From Spirosoma fluviale (GTDB taxonomy: Bacteria > Bacteroidota > Bacteroidia > Cytophagales > Spirosomataceae): a stretch of DNA of 39,865 nt. Numbering within the stretch: the stretch's first letter is position 1; the number at the start of each line of letters is the position of its first letter. Positions 8,880 to 15,580 of the stretch are shown piece by piece. The position numbers and the translations under genes are program-made. The notes beneath the pieces were generated by a model, which had not been told where the DNA came from, made no database searches, and was given only the letters and a program-made list of their open reading frames with translations. The DNA is taken from assembly GCA_945885545.1 (NCBI GenBank), contig CAMCYZ010000009.1, positions 1 to 39,865 of the forward strand, read 5' to 3'.

Positions 8880-9617
8880 ATGACAAAAATCGCAGGATTT
8901 ATTTTAGCCGCAGGCCTCGGAACTCGCCTGAAACCTTGGACGGATTACCACCCAAAGGCATTGGCGGTGGTGAACGGCAAATCTTTGTTGCAACGCAATG
9001 TAGAATATCTGCAAAAATTTGGGATTACAGAAGTAGTGGTAAATGTCCATCATTTTGCAGAGCAGATCATTGAAGCCATAGCAACCAACAAAGGCTGGGG
9101 GAGCCATATTAGCATCAGCGACGAAACAGACATGGTACTGGAAACAGGTGGCGGGCTACTGAAAGCCAAAAGCCTTTTGGAGGGCCACGAGAATTTCGTG
9201 TTGATGAATTGTGATATTTTGACCGATTTAAATTTGAATTTGTTGATAAACCAACACCAGCAAAACCAAGCTATTGCCACCTTGGCAGTGGCCAACCGAG
9301 AAACAAGTCGTTATTTGCTTTTCAACCAAAACCACGAAATGGTAGGCTGGAAAAACATTAAAACCGAAGAAATAAAACTACCAGGCAAACAAAAACTCGG
9401 AACCGCCGAACCCACCCCAATGGCCTTCAGCGGCATACATGTGTTATCCAAAGCCATTTTTGACAAAATAAATTTCACAGGCAAGTTTAGCATGATAGAC
9501 CTCTACCTCGACCTCTGTGCCCACAACAAAATAATAGGCTACGACCACAGCAACGATTTGGTTCTGGATGTCGGCAAGCCCGAGGCAGTTGTGCGGGCAG
9601 AGGGGTTGTTTAAGTGA
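8880..9617 (+). CDS. MurU-like sugar-1-phosphate nucleotidyltransferase
   Basis: A 245-residue cytosolic nucleotidyltransferase. The signature AGLGTRLKPWTDYHPKAL begins at residue 9 and has the G-x-G-T-R and PK nucleotide-binding elements. NCDILTDL gives the metal-binding Asp, and LVLDVGKPEA is the C-terminal family motif. Placed after an AmgK-like kinase, it most likely makes UDP-MurNAc from MurNAc 1-phosphate in cell-wall recycling, a pathway first described in Pseudomonas. Other sugar-1-phosphate substrates remain possible. The start at 8880 (MTKIAGFILAAG) is preferred over an upstream in-frame ATG at 8832, whose 16 codons are not conserved-looking. About 100 nt and one palindrome separate it from the kinase gene. 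Confidence 0.85.
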   Translation: MTKIAGFILAAGLGTRLKPWTDYHPKALAVVNGKSLLQRNVEYLQKFGITEVVVNVHHFAEQIIEAIATNKGWGSHISISDETDMVLETGGGLLKAKSLLEGHENFVLMNCDILTDLNLNLLINQHQQNQAIATLAVANRETSRYLLFNQNHEMVGWKNIKTEEIKLPGKQKLGTAEPTPMAFSGIHVLSKAIFDKINFTGKFSMIDLYLDLCAHNKIIGYDHSNDLVLDVGKPEAVVRAEGLFK

Positions 9618-9698
9618 CAATGCCTTTGATAAAATTTAACAATTTGTTTATTGCACTTAACGTTTTTGTTTTAAATTTACCACAAACTCAGATTTTGT

Positions 9699-9992
9699 AT
9701 GGTTCAAGAGACAATTGTTAACTACAAAAGCATACTTGCGAATCTTCCGAAGGCTATAGCTGTTTCGGGATATAGGAAAGATTATATCGCCAAAAAACTT
9801 GGAATTTCGCCTCAATCATTCTCAGCCAAGATAAGCCGCAAATCATTTAGCCCTGAAGACGCGGAAAAGTTATTGAAAGTCATTAATAATGAGGATGTAG
9901 AAGAGTTTTTTATGCTTGAGCGAATGCGAGCTTTAAAAAACGACGATAATGTTTCTTATGAAGATGCCAAAAAAGAACTAGGGTGGAAATAA
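9699..9992 (+). CDS. Small helix-turn-helix protein
   Basis: A 97-residue protein with a Cro/XRE-like helix-turn-helix at about residues 22-46 (GYRKDYIAKKLGISPQSFSAKI) followed by an acidic helical tail. It has no membrane or export signal. It could be an antitoxin-type or phage-type regulator. It precedes a toxin-antitoxin pair by 90 nt but is not clearly part of it. Regulatory targets cannot be inferred. Confidence 0.7.
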   Translation: MVQETIVNYKSILANLPKAIAVSGYRKDYIAKKLGISPQSFSAKISRKSFSPEDAEKLLKVINNEDVEEFFMLERMRALKNDDNVSYEDAKKELGWK

Positions 9993-10082
9993 TTCTTAAG
10001 AAGGAATTTATTAAAGGTAAATGTTCTTTTATAAGTACAAAAAATTAAACTTTTCATTGTAATTTAGTAAAAAAATAAGGAA

Positions 10083-10313
10083 ATGGCTTCAGTAACAATT
10101 GATATATTAACCGAAAAATTAAAATATGTTCCGCAAAACATTTTGGATGAAATTAATGGTTACTTGGACTCCATCTCTAAAACCAAAAATGTTGGATATA
10201 AACTTAATCAAGAGCAACAAAACATTCTTGACTCCCAGTTAAACTCCGATAAATCTAAATATCAAGATGCTGAGCTGCTTCACGATTCCTTGAAAAACAA
10301 ATATGCCTTATAA
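10083..10313 (+). CDS. Antitoxin candidate of a ParE/RelE-type module
   Basis: A 76-residue hydrophilic protein: an N-terminal MASVTIDILTEKLKYVPQNILDEINGYLD segment and an acidic, helical C-terminus. It has no recognised DNA-binding motif. It overlaps the following toxin gene by 11 nt (the toxin ATG lies inside the last codons), the classic order and coupling of antitoxin then toxin. The family resembles short Bacteroidota antitoxins annotated only as hypothetical or DUF2281-like. The call rests mainly on context. Confidence 0.7.
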   Translation: MASVTIDILTEKLKYVPQNILDEINGYLDSISKTKNVGYKLNQEQQNILDSQLNSDKSKYQDAELLHDSLKNKYAL

Positions 10314-10602
10314 AGTAATAGTTTCAGAAATAGCCAAACAAAACATTGAAGAATCTATTGGTTATTACATCGAAATGGTTAATAAAAAAGTTGCAACTCA
10401 ATTTTTAAGAGATTTTAGAAAAGTTTATAAAGCCTTACAAATCAATCCATTTTATCAATATCACGATAATAATTATAGATTCTTACCCTTTTCAAAATTT
10501 CCATATATTGCCTTTTTTATTGTTGATGAAAAAGATAAAACTGTTTTAATAAATGCAATTTTTCATACTTCATTAAATCCAGCCAAATACCCTCGACTAT
10601 AA
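10303..10602 (+). CDS. ParE/RelE superfamily toxin
   Basis: A 99-residue protein with the type II toxin fold pattern: PYKVIVSEIAKQNIEESIGYYIE at the N-terminus, a second helix ending in FLRDFRKVYKALQINP, then strands with YRFLPFSKFPYIAFFIVDE and a terminal VLINAIFHTSLNP. These match the ParE/RelE layout of helix-helix-beta sheet. A ribosome-dependent RNase (RelE) or gyrase inhibitor (ParE) role cannot be told apart by eye. It overlaps the upstream antitoxin candidate. Confidence 0.82.
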   Translation: MPYKVIVSEIAKQNIEESIGYYIEMVNKKVATQFLRDFRKVYKALQINPFYQYHDNNYRFLPFSKFPYIAFFIVDEKDKTVLINAIFHTSLNPAKYPRL

Positions 10603-10652
10603 ACGCAATCTTTTCCCAAAAATATCTGTTAAAATAAAAAACGCTTAGAATT

Positions 10653-11633
10653 TTGCTCACAGACAACCACGGACGTCCGATAAACTATCTTCGATTGGCA
10701 GTGACCGACCGATGCAACCTCCGTTGTTTTTATTGTATGCCACACGAAGGCATTGATTTTTTGCCAAAAACACACCTTTTGAGTTTTGAGGAAATGTTGC
10801 GTTTGATCAGCCTTTTGGCCGAAATGGGCATTTCTAAAGTCAGGATAACGGGCGGAGAACCGTTCGTTCGTAAGGAATTGATGGATTTCCTATGGAAAAT
10901 CTCGGAGATAGAAGGCATTCAGAAAATAAACCTGACTACCAATGGCGTGCTTACGGCTCCTTATGTGCCCCAACTCAAGCAATTGGGCATTTCGTCCATC
11001 AATCTCAGCCTGGATTCTTTGGACAGAAAACGGTTTTTTGAAATGACCCGCCGCGACGAACTGCCGAATGTTCTGAAAACATTTGACGCCATTCTCGAAA
11101 ACGATATTCCGCTGAAAATCAACTCCGTAATGATGGCGGGCAAAAACGAAGAAGACATTTTCGGTTTGGTAGATTTGGCTAAAAACCATCCCGTTGGCAT
11201 AAGATTTATAGAAGAAATGCCCTTTAATGGCGAAGGCGAAAAGCCCGAGTATTTTATGTCATACAAAAAAATAATAGAAACCATAAAGGCCAAACATCCA
11301 ACACTTTATAAAATAGCCGACGAGGCCAATTCCACTTCTTACAATTACAAAATTGAAGGTTTTGAAGGAACAATCGGCGTAATTGCGGCCTTTAGTAGGA
11401 CATTCTGTGGCACCTGCAACCGCCTCCGCATTACGCCCACGGGCGACTTCAAAACCTGTCTCTACGCCGACAGCCAAATGAACCTCCGCGATATGCTCAG
11501 GGCCGGACTGAGCAACGAAAACATCAAAGAAAAACTGCAAGCATCCATCTTGCACCGAGCCAAAGACGGCTTTGAAGCCGAGGCTGCTCGAAAAGATATT
11601 ATTTCAGAAAGTATGACCACCATCGGAGGCTAG
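10653..11633 (+). CDS. moaA: GTP 3',8-cyclase (molybdenum cofactor step 1)
   Basis: A 326-residue radical-SAM enzyme that converts GTP to 3',8-cyclo-7,8-dihydro-GTP, the first step of molybdenum-cofactor synthesis. The SAM cluster motif is C21-x3-C25-x2-C28 (CNLRCFYC). The SAM-binding GGEP is at 67-70, the second 4Fe-4S cluster uses C252, C255 and C269, and the C-terminal GG tail required for activity is intact (TTIGG). The first family residues (LTDNHGRPINYLRLAVTDRC) begin at a TTG codon at 10653; no in-frame ATG lies nearby, so a TTG start is called. The next Moco gene, moaC, is 2.1 kb downstream across a repeat region. Confidence 0.96.
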   Translation: MLTDNHGRPINYLRLAVTDRCNLRCFYCMPHEGIDFLPKTHLLSFEEMLRLISLLAEMGISKVRITGGEPFVRKELMDFLWKISEIEGIQKINLTTNGVLTAPYVPQLKQLGISSINLSLDSLDRKRFFEMTRRDELPNVLKTFDAILENDIPLKINSVMMAGKNEEDIFGLVDLAKNHPVGIRFIEEMPFNGEGEKPEYFMSYKKIIETIKAKHPTLYKIADEANSTSYNYKIEGFEGTIGVIAAFSRTFCGTCNRLRITPTGDFKTCLYADSQMNLRDMLRAGLSNENIKEKLQASILHRAKDGFEAEAARKDIISESMTTIGG

Positions 11634-11789
11634 TTTTTGGGAGTATTTTATATTTGCTGGAAAACGGAAGTGAAGAAGATATATTGAGAATCATAGAACT
11701 ACTATTTTCGGGCGAAATTAGCGTAATCTGTTGACTATGATTTTCGTTGAGCCTTCTGTATTGAAAATTCTATTTTACTGGCTTTGAGA

Positions 11790-11838
11790 CCCCTCTTCCC
11801 GATGTCGAAGCTAGATAATGAGGATTTCCAATCCGAAT
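11790..11838 (-). repeat. REP copy 1 with conserved flank
   Basis: Read on the minus strand, GATTCGGATTGGAAATCCTC is followed by ATCTAGCTTCGACATCGGGAAG, the same flank and hairpin start as at 11943 and 12479. It is directly downstream of a decayed transposase tail. This is one of five copies of the family in 11.8-13.1 kb. Confidence 0.7.
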
Positions 11839-11839
11839 C

Positions 11840-11904
11840 ATAAATTTCCAAGGCTAACGGACCGGTTCTTGTGCCATAATAATCACCACAAAGCTTTTTA
11901 AATT
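11840..11904 (-). pseudogene. Relic of REP-associated transposase C-terminal tail (copy 1)
   Basis: Minus-strand translation gives KKLCGDYYGTRTGPLALE. It shares CGDYYGT with relic 2 at 12489 and occupies the same position next to the REP flank. Only the last residues survive, so this is a degraded Y1/IS200-like (RAYT) remnant. Identification rests on similarity to the longer relics. Confidence 0.5.
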
Positions 11905-11942
11905 GCACTATTCGAGCTCACATTCGGCCCAAAATCTATCAA

Positions 11943-12479
11943 AATCGGATTGGAAATCCTATTTTATCTAGCTTCAACGTGCCCTGCGGAACATGTCGAA
12001 GAGCGGAAGGTTATAAAGCAAGACAAATACGTTGCTTTACAAAACATGTGCTTTATAAAGGAAGACGCGTGCGTTGCTTTACAAAACATGTGCGTTACAA
12101 AGAAAGACATGTGCGTTGCTTTACAAAACATGTGCGTTATAAAGAAAGACATGTACGTTGCTTTACAAAGCATGTGAGTTACAAAGGAAGACACGTGCGT
12201 TGCTTTACAAAACATGTGCGTTATAAAGGAAGACATGTACGTTATAAAGCAAGACACATGCGTTGCTTTATAAAACATGTACGTTATAAAGGAAGACATG
12301 TACGTTGCTTTACAAAACATGTGCGTTATAAAGGAAGATATGTACGTTGCTTTACAAAACATGTGCGTTATAAAACAAGACATGTACGTTGCTTTACAAA
12401 ACTAGCTAAAAGATGGTTCTACAGCTCTTCCACATCTTCCCGATGTCGAAGCTAGATAGGGAGGATTTCCAATCCGATT
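11943..12479. repeat. 537-bp element bounded by inverted REP flanks
   Basis: The left end AATCGGATTGGAAATCCT is repeated exactly as its reverse complement at the right end (12462-12479). In both ends a 3-4 nt variable stretch and then TATCTAGCTTC follow inward, giving imperfect terminal inverted repeats of about 33 bp. REP hairpins lie just inside both ends (11968-12006 and about 12423-12455). The interior is the 21-bp alternating repeat array. No coding gene is supported within it. The structure resembles a non-autonomous, MITE-like or BIME-like element. Confidence 0.75.
12010..12402. repeat. Alternating 21-bp tandem array (10 A-type and 9 B-type half-units)
   Basis: The 393-bp array alternates half-unit A (consensus GTTATAAAGGAAGACATGTAC) with half-unit B (GTTGCTTTACAAAACATGTGC), for a 42-bp period. 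The alternation breaks once, at 12220-12261, where two A units stand together; the last B is truncated. Both halves end in the palindrome ACATGT. A contains TTATAAAGCAA or a close variant and B contains TTGCTTTACAA or TTGCTTTATAA, near reverse complements, so neighbouring halves can form a chain of hairpins. Because 21 is a multiple of 3 and the units lack stops, several frames stay open; these are not taken as genes. Confidence 0.93.
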
Positions 12480-12488
12480 AAAGTTCTG

Positions 12489-12599
12489 CTAATTCAATTG
12501 GTCCTTCTTTGTTCCATAGTAATCACCACAACTACTATTTACATATTCTTCCTCTTTTTCTACAATTCCTGCCCGAACAGGATTAAAATGGATATAGCC
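12489..12599 (-). pseudogene. Relic of REP-associated tyrosine transposase tail (copy 2)
   Basis: Minus-strand translation reads GYIHFNPVRAGIVEKEEEYV then NSSCGDYYGTKKDQLN and a stop. The YIHFNPVRAGIV block is the conserved C-terminal region of Y1 (IS200-like) REP-associated transposases. The catalytic HUH and Tyr regions are absent. The coding part begins abruptly at a hairpin-containing repeat (12601). About 10 nt after its stop the REP flank begins, the usual gene-REP association. Confidence 0.8.
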
Positions 12600-12600
12600 T

Positions 12601-12660
12601 GCTGTGCGAAGGCTATTGCCTTCGTACGTGCGTATTTCGGTCTTTGACCGACGAGACACC
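12601..12660 (+). repeat. Two-hairpin palindromic element truncating transposase relic 2
   Basis: GCTGTGC is followed by hairpin GAAGGC-TATT-GCCTTC (12608-12623), a GTACGTGCG spacer and hairpin TCGGTC-TTT-GACCGA (12637-12651), ending CGAGACACC. A related element in opposite orientation lies at 12857-12917. It directly abuts the YIHFN codons of relic 2. Confidence 0.7.
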
Positions 12661-12669
12661 TACAGTTTT

Positions 12670-12845
12670 TTACCATTCGTTTATTTCAATTATACTGTTT
12701 TGCTTCGTAAAATCAATTATTGGTACTGAAGCGACACAAACATCAATAATTCCTTCATTTCTAACATAATTTGATGCACTTGAATACACGTAATCAGATG
12801 CTTTTGTAACCAAACCAGACCTCACTAGGTTCATATGAATATAGC
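12670..12845 (-). pseudogene. Relic of REP-associated tyrosine transposase tail (copy 3)
   Basis: The minus strand encodes RYIHMNLVRSGLVTKASDYV then YSSASNYVRNEGIID and a stop after about 58 codons. This is the conserved C-terminal end of Y1/RAYT transposases. The catalytic N-terminal two-thirds is missing. The frame runs on upstream into a palindromic repeat (to about 12888), but that part is not transposase-like. It differs in sequence from copy 2, so it derives from a different family member, yet it is broken at the same codon position. Confidence 0.8.
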
Positions 12846-12856
12846 GGAGCAGGTGT

Positions 12857-12917
12857 TGGGTTACTGCGGTCAGGAGACCGCTTGACACTCGTGCTTAGTC
12901 CGAAGACTAAGCACAGC
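12857..12917 (-). repeat. Two-hairpin palindromic element truncating transposase relic 3
   Basis: On the plus strand, GCGGTC-AGGA-GACCGC (12866-12881) is followed by GTGCTTAGTC-CGAA-GACTAAGCAC (12891-12914), a perfect 10-bp stem with a 4-nt loop, and then AGC. Read on the minus strand its order (GCTGTGC, hairpin, spacer, GGTC hairpin, ACACC) matches the 12601-12660 element. Confidence 0.7.
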
Positions 12918-12918
12918 T

Positions 12919-13112
12919 GGTAAAATCCTAAAATCAAATAATCTTATGAATCCTAATTCAGACATTTATTCTAGCTTCGACATGCCCTGCGGAACATGTC
13001 GAAGAGCGGGTTAAACACACGGGTAAAATCCTCAAATCAATAATCTTATGAATCCTAATTCAGACATTTATTCTAGCTTCGACATGCCCTGCAGAACATG
13101 TCGAAGAGCGGG
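12919..13112 (+). repeat. Tandem duplication of a 92-bp unit with REP hairpin
   Basis: Two near-identical copies (12919-13010 and 13022-13112) start GGTAAAATCCT, pass through CTTATGAATCCTAATTCAGACA and end in the REP hairpin CTAGCTTCGACATG...CATGTCGAAGAGCGGG, which has a perfect 10-bp stem. These hold REP copies 4 and 5. No coding content is seen between here and the DUF3024 gene. Confidence 0.88.
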
Positions 13113-13160
13113 CATTTGCACAGCGTGGCGTTGAAAATTTAGGTGAGAAAAGGCTAAAAC

Positions 13161-13508
13161 CTAACCCCAAAAACAAGCATATTCATCTTCTTCTATGAGT
13201 TTTATAAGGGCCTTTATGTTTTTAACAGCAGGACATGGCTTATATTTATCCCATTTCAAATTCCCCCGCATCCAATAAACAGCCCATTCATTTTTAGTTT
13301 TCACAAACGTTGTTTTTACCGTATCCAAGTGTTGAATTTTCGAAGGATTATCCCAAAAAGGTCTTATTTCAAAAATAAAAATACTTTGTCCTTCAATTCT
13401 GTATCCAAAATCTAACTTGCTTCTTATTTCTAGCGGCGGTCTTTTCCTTTCTAGGAAATTTTCGAGAACTTCTATAATATCTAAGGTTTGAAGTGGTTCT
13501 AGGCTCAT
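13161..13508 (-). CDS. DUF3024 family protein
   Basis: A 115-residue protein that matches the DUF3024 pattern throughout: ENFLERKRPPLEIRSKLDFGYRI, then IFIFEIRPFWDNPSK, KTTFVKTKNEWAVYWMRGNLKWDKY, and the C-terminal LIEEDEYACFWG. It has no signal peptide or membrane helix. The function is unknown. The gene stands alone between the REP graveyard and moaC and is divergent from moaC. The full length and intact motifs suggest it is a live gene. Confidence 0.85.
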   Translation of the reverse strand: MSLEPLQTLDIIEVLENFLERKRPPLEIRSKLDFGYRIEGQSIFIFEIRPFWDNPSKIQHLDTVKTTFVKTKNEWAVYWMRGNLKWDKYKPCPAVKNIKALIKLIEEDEYACFWG

Positions 13509-13740
13509 TCTAATTTATTATTAATGACATGAAATTACTACAAATTGAAAATTTTATGCTCTTTTTTGTATAATAAAAATTTTTGTGTCTCGTCTAAAAA
13601 ATTCAAGTCATTTAATGCCCGATAACAACATTCTACAATTATAAAAACAATTAAAATCGTGACAACAAACCTTAATTTGGCTTGAAAATAAGCTACAATA
13701 AATTTTTACCCCTATTTTTACCAAAAAAATTAAAGCCAAT

Positions 13741-14223
13741 ATGTCCTCATTCACCCACCTCGACACTCACGGAAATCCATCAATGGTAGATGTTGGCGAA
13801 AAAGCCGTGACCAAGCGGACCGCAACCGCACGAAGTATTGTGGTGGTAGCTGATGAAATCATGGAGAAATTTGTTGGAGAGGAAATTCACTCCAAAAAGG
13901 GTCCAGTATTCCAAACAGCCATTATTGCTGGTGTTATGGCCGCTAAAAAAACGGGTGATTTGATTCCCCTTTGCCATCCGCTAGGACTTGAAAACTGTCA
14001 AATTTTTATAAAAGTCATCGGGAAAAATGACATTGAGATTCTCTGCACCGCTTCGCTTTCTGGCAAAACAGGCATAGAAATGGAGGCCCTCACGGGTGCG
14101 AGTGTGGCTGCCCTCACAATATATGATATGTGCAAGGCAATGTCGCACAATATTGTCATCAAAGAAACAAGGTTACTTGAGAAAACTGGCGGAAAGAAAG
14201 ACTTTAAGCTTTCTGAATACTAA
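13741..14223 (+). CDS. moaC: Cyclic pyranopterin monophosphate synthase
   Basis: A 160-residue enzyme that converts the MoaA product to cyclic pyranopterin monophosphate (cPMP), the second half of Moco step 1. Family motifs are intact: MVDVGEKAVTKRTATA near the N-terminus, HSKKGPVFQTAIIAGVMAAKKT, the LCHPLGLENC active-site segment (about 77-86) and GIEMEALTGASVAALTIYDMCKA. The length is typical. It lies 250 nt upstream of the mobA fusion on the same strand, with a repetitive spacer between them. The 13509-13740 upstream gap holds only A/T-rich sequence, and no confident promoter was picked there. Confidence 0.97.
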   Translation: MSSFTHLDTHGNPSMVDVGEKAVTKRTATARSIVVVADEIMEKFVGEEIHSKKGPVFQTAIIAGVMAAKKTGDLIPLCHPLGLENCQIFIKVIGKNDIEILCTASLSGKTGIEMEALTGASVAALTIYDMCKAMSHNIVIKETRLLEKTGGKKDFKLSEY

Positions 14224-14236
14224 GTGTTTTCGCAAG

Positions 14237-14310
14237 TTGGTAAGGTGGTAAGGTGGTAAGTTTGGTAAGGTGGTAAGGTGGTAAGTTGGTAAGGTGGTAA
14301 GGTGGTAAGT
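14237..14310. repeat. Three tandem 25-bp units built of GGTAAGGT
   Basis: The unit TTGGTAAGGTGGTAAGGT followed by GGTAAGT occurs three times (25, 25 and 24 bp), itself made of a short GGTAAGGT-type repeat. It lies just after the moaC stop. Such a simple repeat is prone to copy-number change. Confidence 0.9.
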
Positions 14311-14379
14311 GTTTGATTGAATAAGTTCACGGCTAAGTTTTTAGATATACAGAGAGTTAATAATCTCTTTGCGACCTAG

Positions 14380-14471
14380 CGTCTTTGCGGTAAACTATAA
14401 AACGTTCAAGAACAAGTTTTTAGAAACAGATAAATAATGAACCCTTTGCGTCTTTGCGGTAAACTATAAAA
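14380..14471. repeat. Direct repeat of 23 bp in the mobA leader
   Basis: CGTCTTTGCGGTAAACTATA plus AAA is present at 14380-14402 and again at 14449-14471, the second copy ending two bases before the mobA ATG. Similar CTTTGCG phrases are common dispersed intergenic repeats, so a regulatory role is uncertain. Confidence 0.7.
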
Positions 14472-14473
14472 AA

Positions 14474-15580
14474 ATGAAAAAACACGAAAAACACGCCAAA
14501 TTAATCAAGCCCGAAATTGGATTTTTCGGTAGAACCGAAATCGCATTTCTAGGTGCTCCGTGTGGACTGATTGAAGCATTGGTTGATAAAATCATAGAAA
14601 ATCTACCTTCAAGTTTAAATGCAATCTATGTCGATGCCGACCATGGAAGCAACGAAATGGAGGTTTTTAGAAAAGCAATACTTCAGGATAAAATCAGCCA
14701 TAAAAGCTTAGAAAAAAAGAGTATATCGGTTTTTGAACAGAAATTTCTGCTTAATGACCAAGACCTCCTATTGGTAAACGGCAATCATTTTGAGGCAAAA
14801 AGTCAGGTCGTTGTTATTCATCCTAAAAAAGAGGCCTCACTAAAAAAGAGAATAGGTCAACTGACCGATATAAAGGCCATTATACTCGATGAAGGCGAAA
14901 CCGAAATTTATGATTGGCTCGAGGTTTCTCCAGAAATTCCCGTTTTTAATATCGCTGAAACCTCAAAAATATCCGCTTTTATTTCCGCCCAAATAACCCC
15001 TGCAGCCTTAAAGGTACTGGTTTTAACAGGAGGAAAAAGCACCCGCATGGGCACAGACAAAGCCAACATTGCATATCACGGCAAACCGCAATATCAATTT
15101 TTATATAAAACGGTGGAGAAGATGGGACTCGAAGCATTTATTTCGTGTCGTGATGACCAAAAAGAAGCGTTTGAAGGAAACATTATCAGCGATAAGTTTA
15201 TGGGATTGGGCCCCTACGGAGCTATTCTTTCGGCATTTCAAACCGACCCTAATGCTGCTTGGCTAGTGATTGCGTGCGATTTGCCCTTGGTGCAAGCAGG
15301 CGACTTAGAATTTTTAAAATCAAACCGAAATCCTTACAAGCTCGCCACTGCTTGTTACAACCCCGCCACCGACTTTCCCGACCCACTTTTTACGATATGG
15401 GAGCCCAAAGCCTACCAAACACTCCTAAACTATCTGGCTTTGGGGTATTCTTGTCCAAGAAAAGTACTCATAAACTCCGAAATAGAGCTTGTGAATTTAC
15501 CCAAACCCGAAATTCTTACCAATGCCAACACCCCCGAAGAACGGGCGATTGTAGAAGGAAAAATCACATCGGCGGTTTAA
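14474..15580 (+). CDS. mobA: MobA-type molybdenum cofactor nucleotidyltransferase with N-terminal MobB-like domain
   Basis: A 368-residue fusion. Residues about 178-368 are MobA, which transfers GMP (or CMP in MocA-type proteins) to molybdopterin: LVLTGGKSTRMGTDK (182-196) is the nucleotide loop, GPYGAILSAF follows, and CDLPLV (268-273) carries the metal-binding Asp. Residues 1-175 resemble a MobB-like P-loop domain, but the loop reads LGAPCGLIEALV and lacks the GK[ST] lysine, so GTP binding is doubtful. An internal LDEGETEIYDWLE is also seen. The last 17 nt overlap the convergent cytochrome-LRR gene. Assignment of the MobA half is firm; the N-terminal identity is tentative. Confidence 0.87.
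   Translation: MKKHEKHAKLIKPEIGFFGRTEIAFLGAPCGLIEALVDKIIENLPSSLNAIYVDADHGSNEMEVFRKAILQDKISHKSLEKKSISVFEQKFLLNDQDLLLVNGNHFEAKSQVVVIHPKKEASLKKRIGQLTDIKAIILDEGETEIYDWLEVSPEIPVFNIAETSKISAFISAQITPAALKVLVLTGGKSTRMGTDKANIAYHGKPQYQFLYKTVEKMGLEAFISCRDDQKEAFEGNIISDKFMGLGPYGAILSAFQTDPNAAWLVIACDLPLVQAGDLEFLKSNRNPYKLATACYNPATDFPDPLFTIWEPKAYQTLLNYLALGYSCPRKVLINSEIELVNLPKPEILTNANTPEERAIVEGKITSAV

Noticed and set aside
11640-11733. Peptide-like frame LLENGSEEDILRIIELLFSG after moaA
   Set aside because: It has no start codon and only about 30 codons; it could be a remnant, but nothing supports an identity.
12010-12402. CRISPR array
   Set aside because: The intervals between repeats are themselves repeats of near-constant sequence; there are no unique spacers and no cas genes.
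11950-12455. Open reading frames on both strands through the 21-bp repeat array
   Set aside because: They arise because the 21-bp units are a multiple of three and lack stops. The peptides are Cys/His/Lys-rich repeats with no family resemblance, and several frames are open at once.
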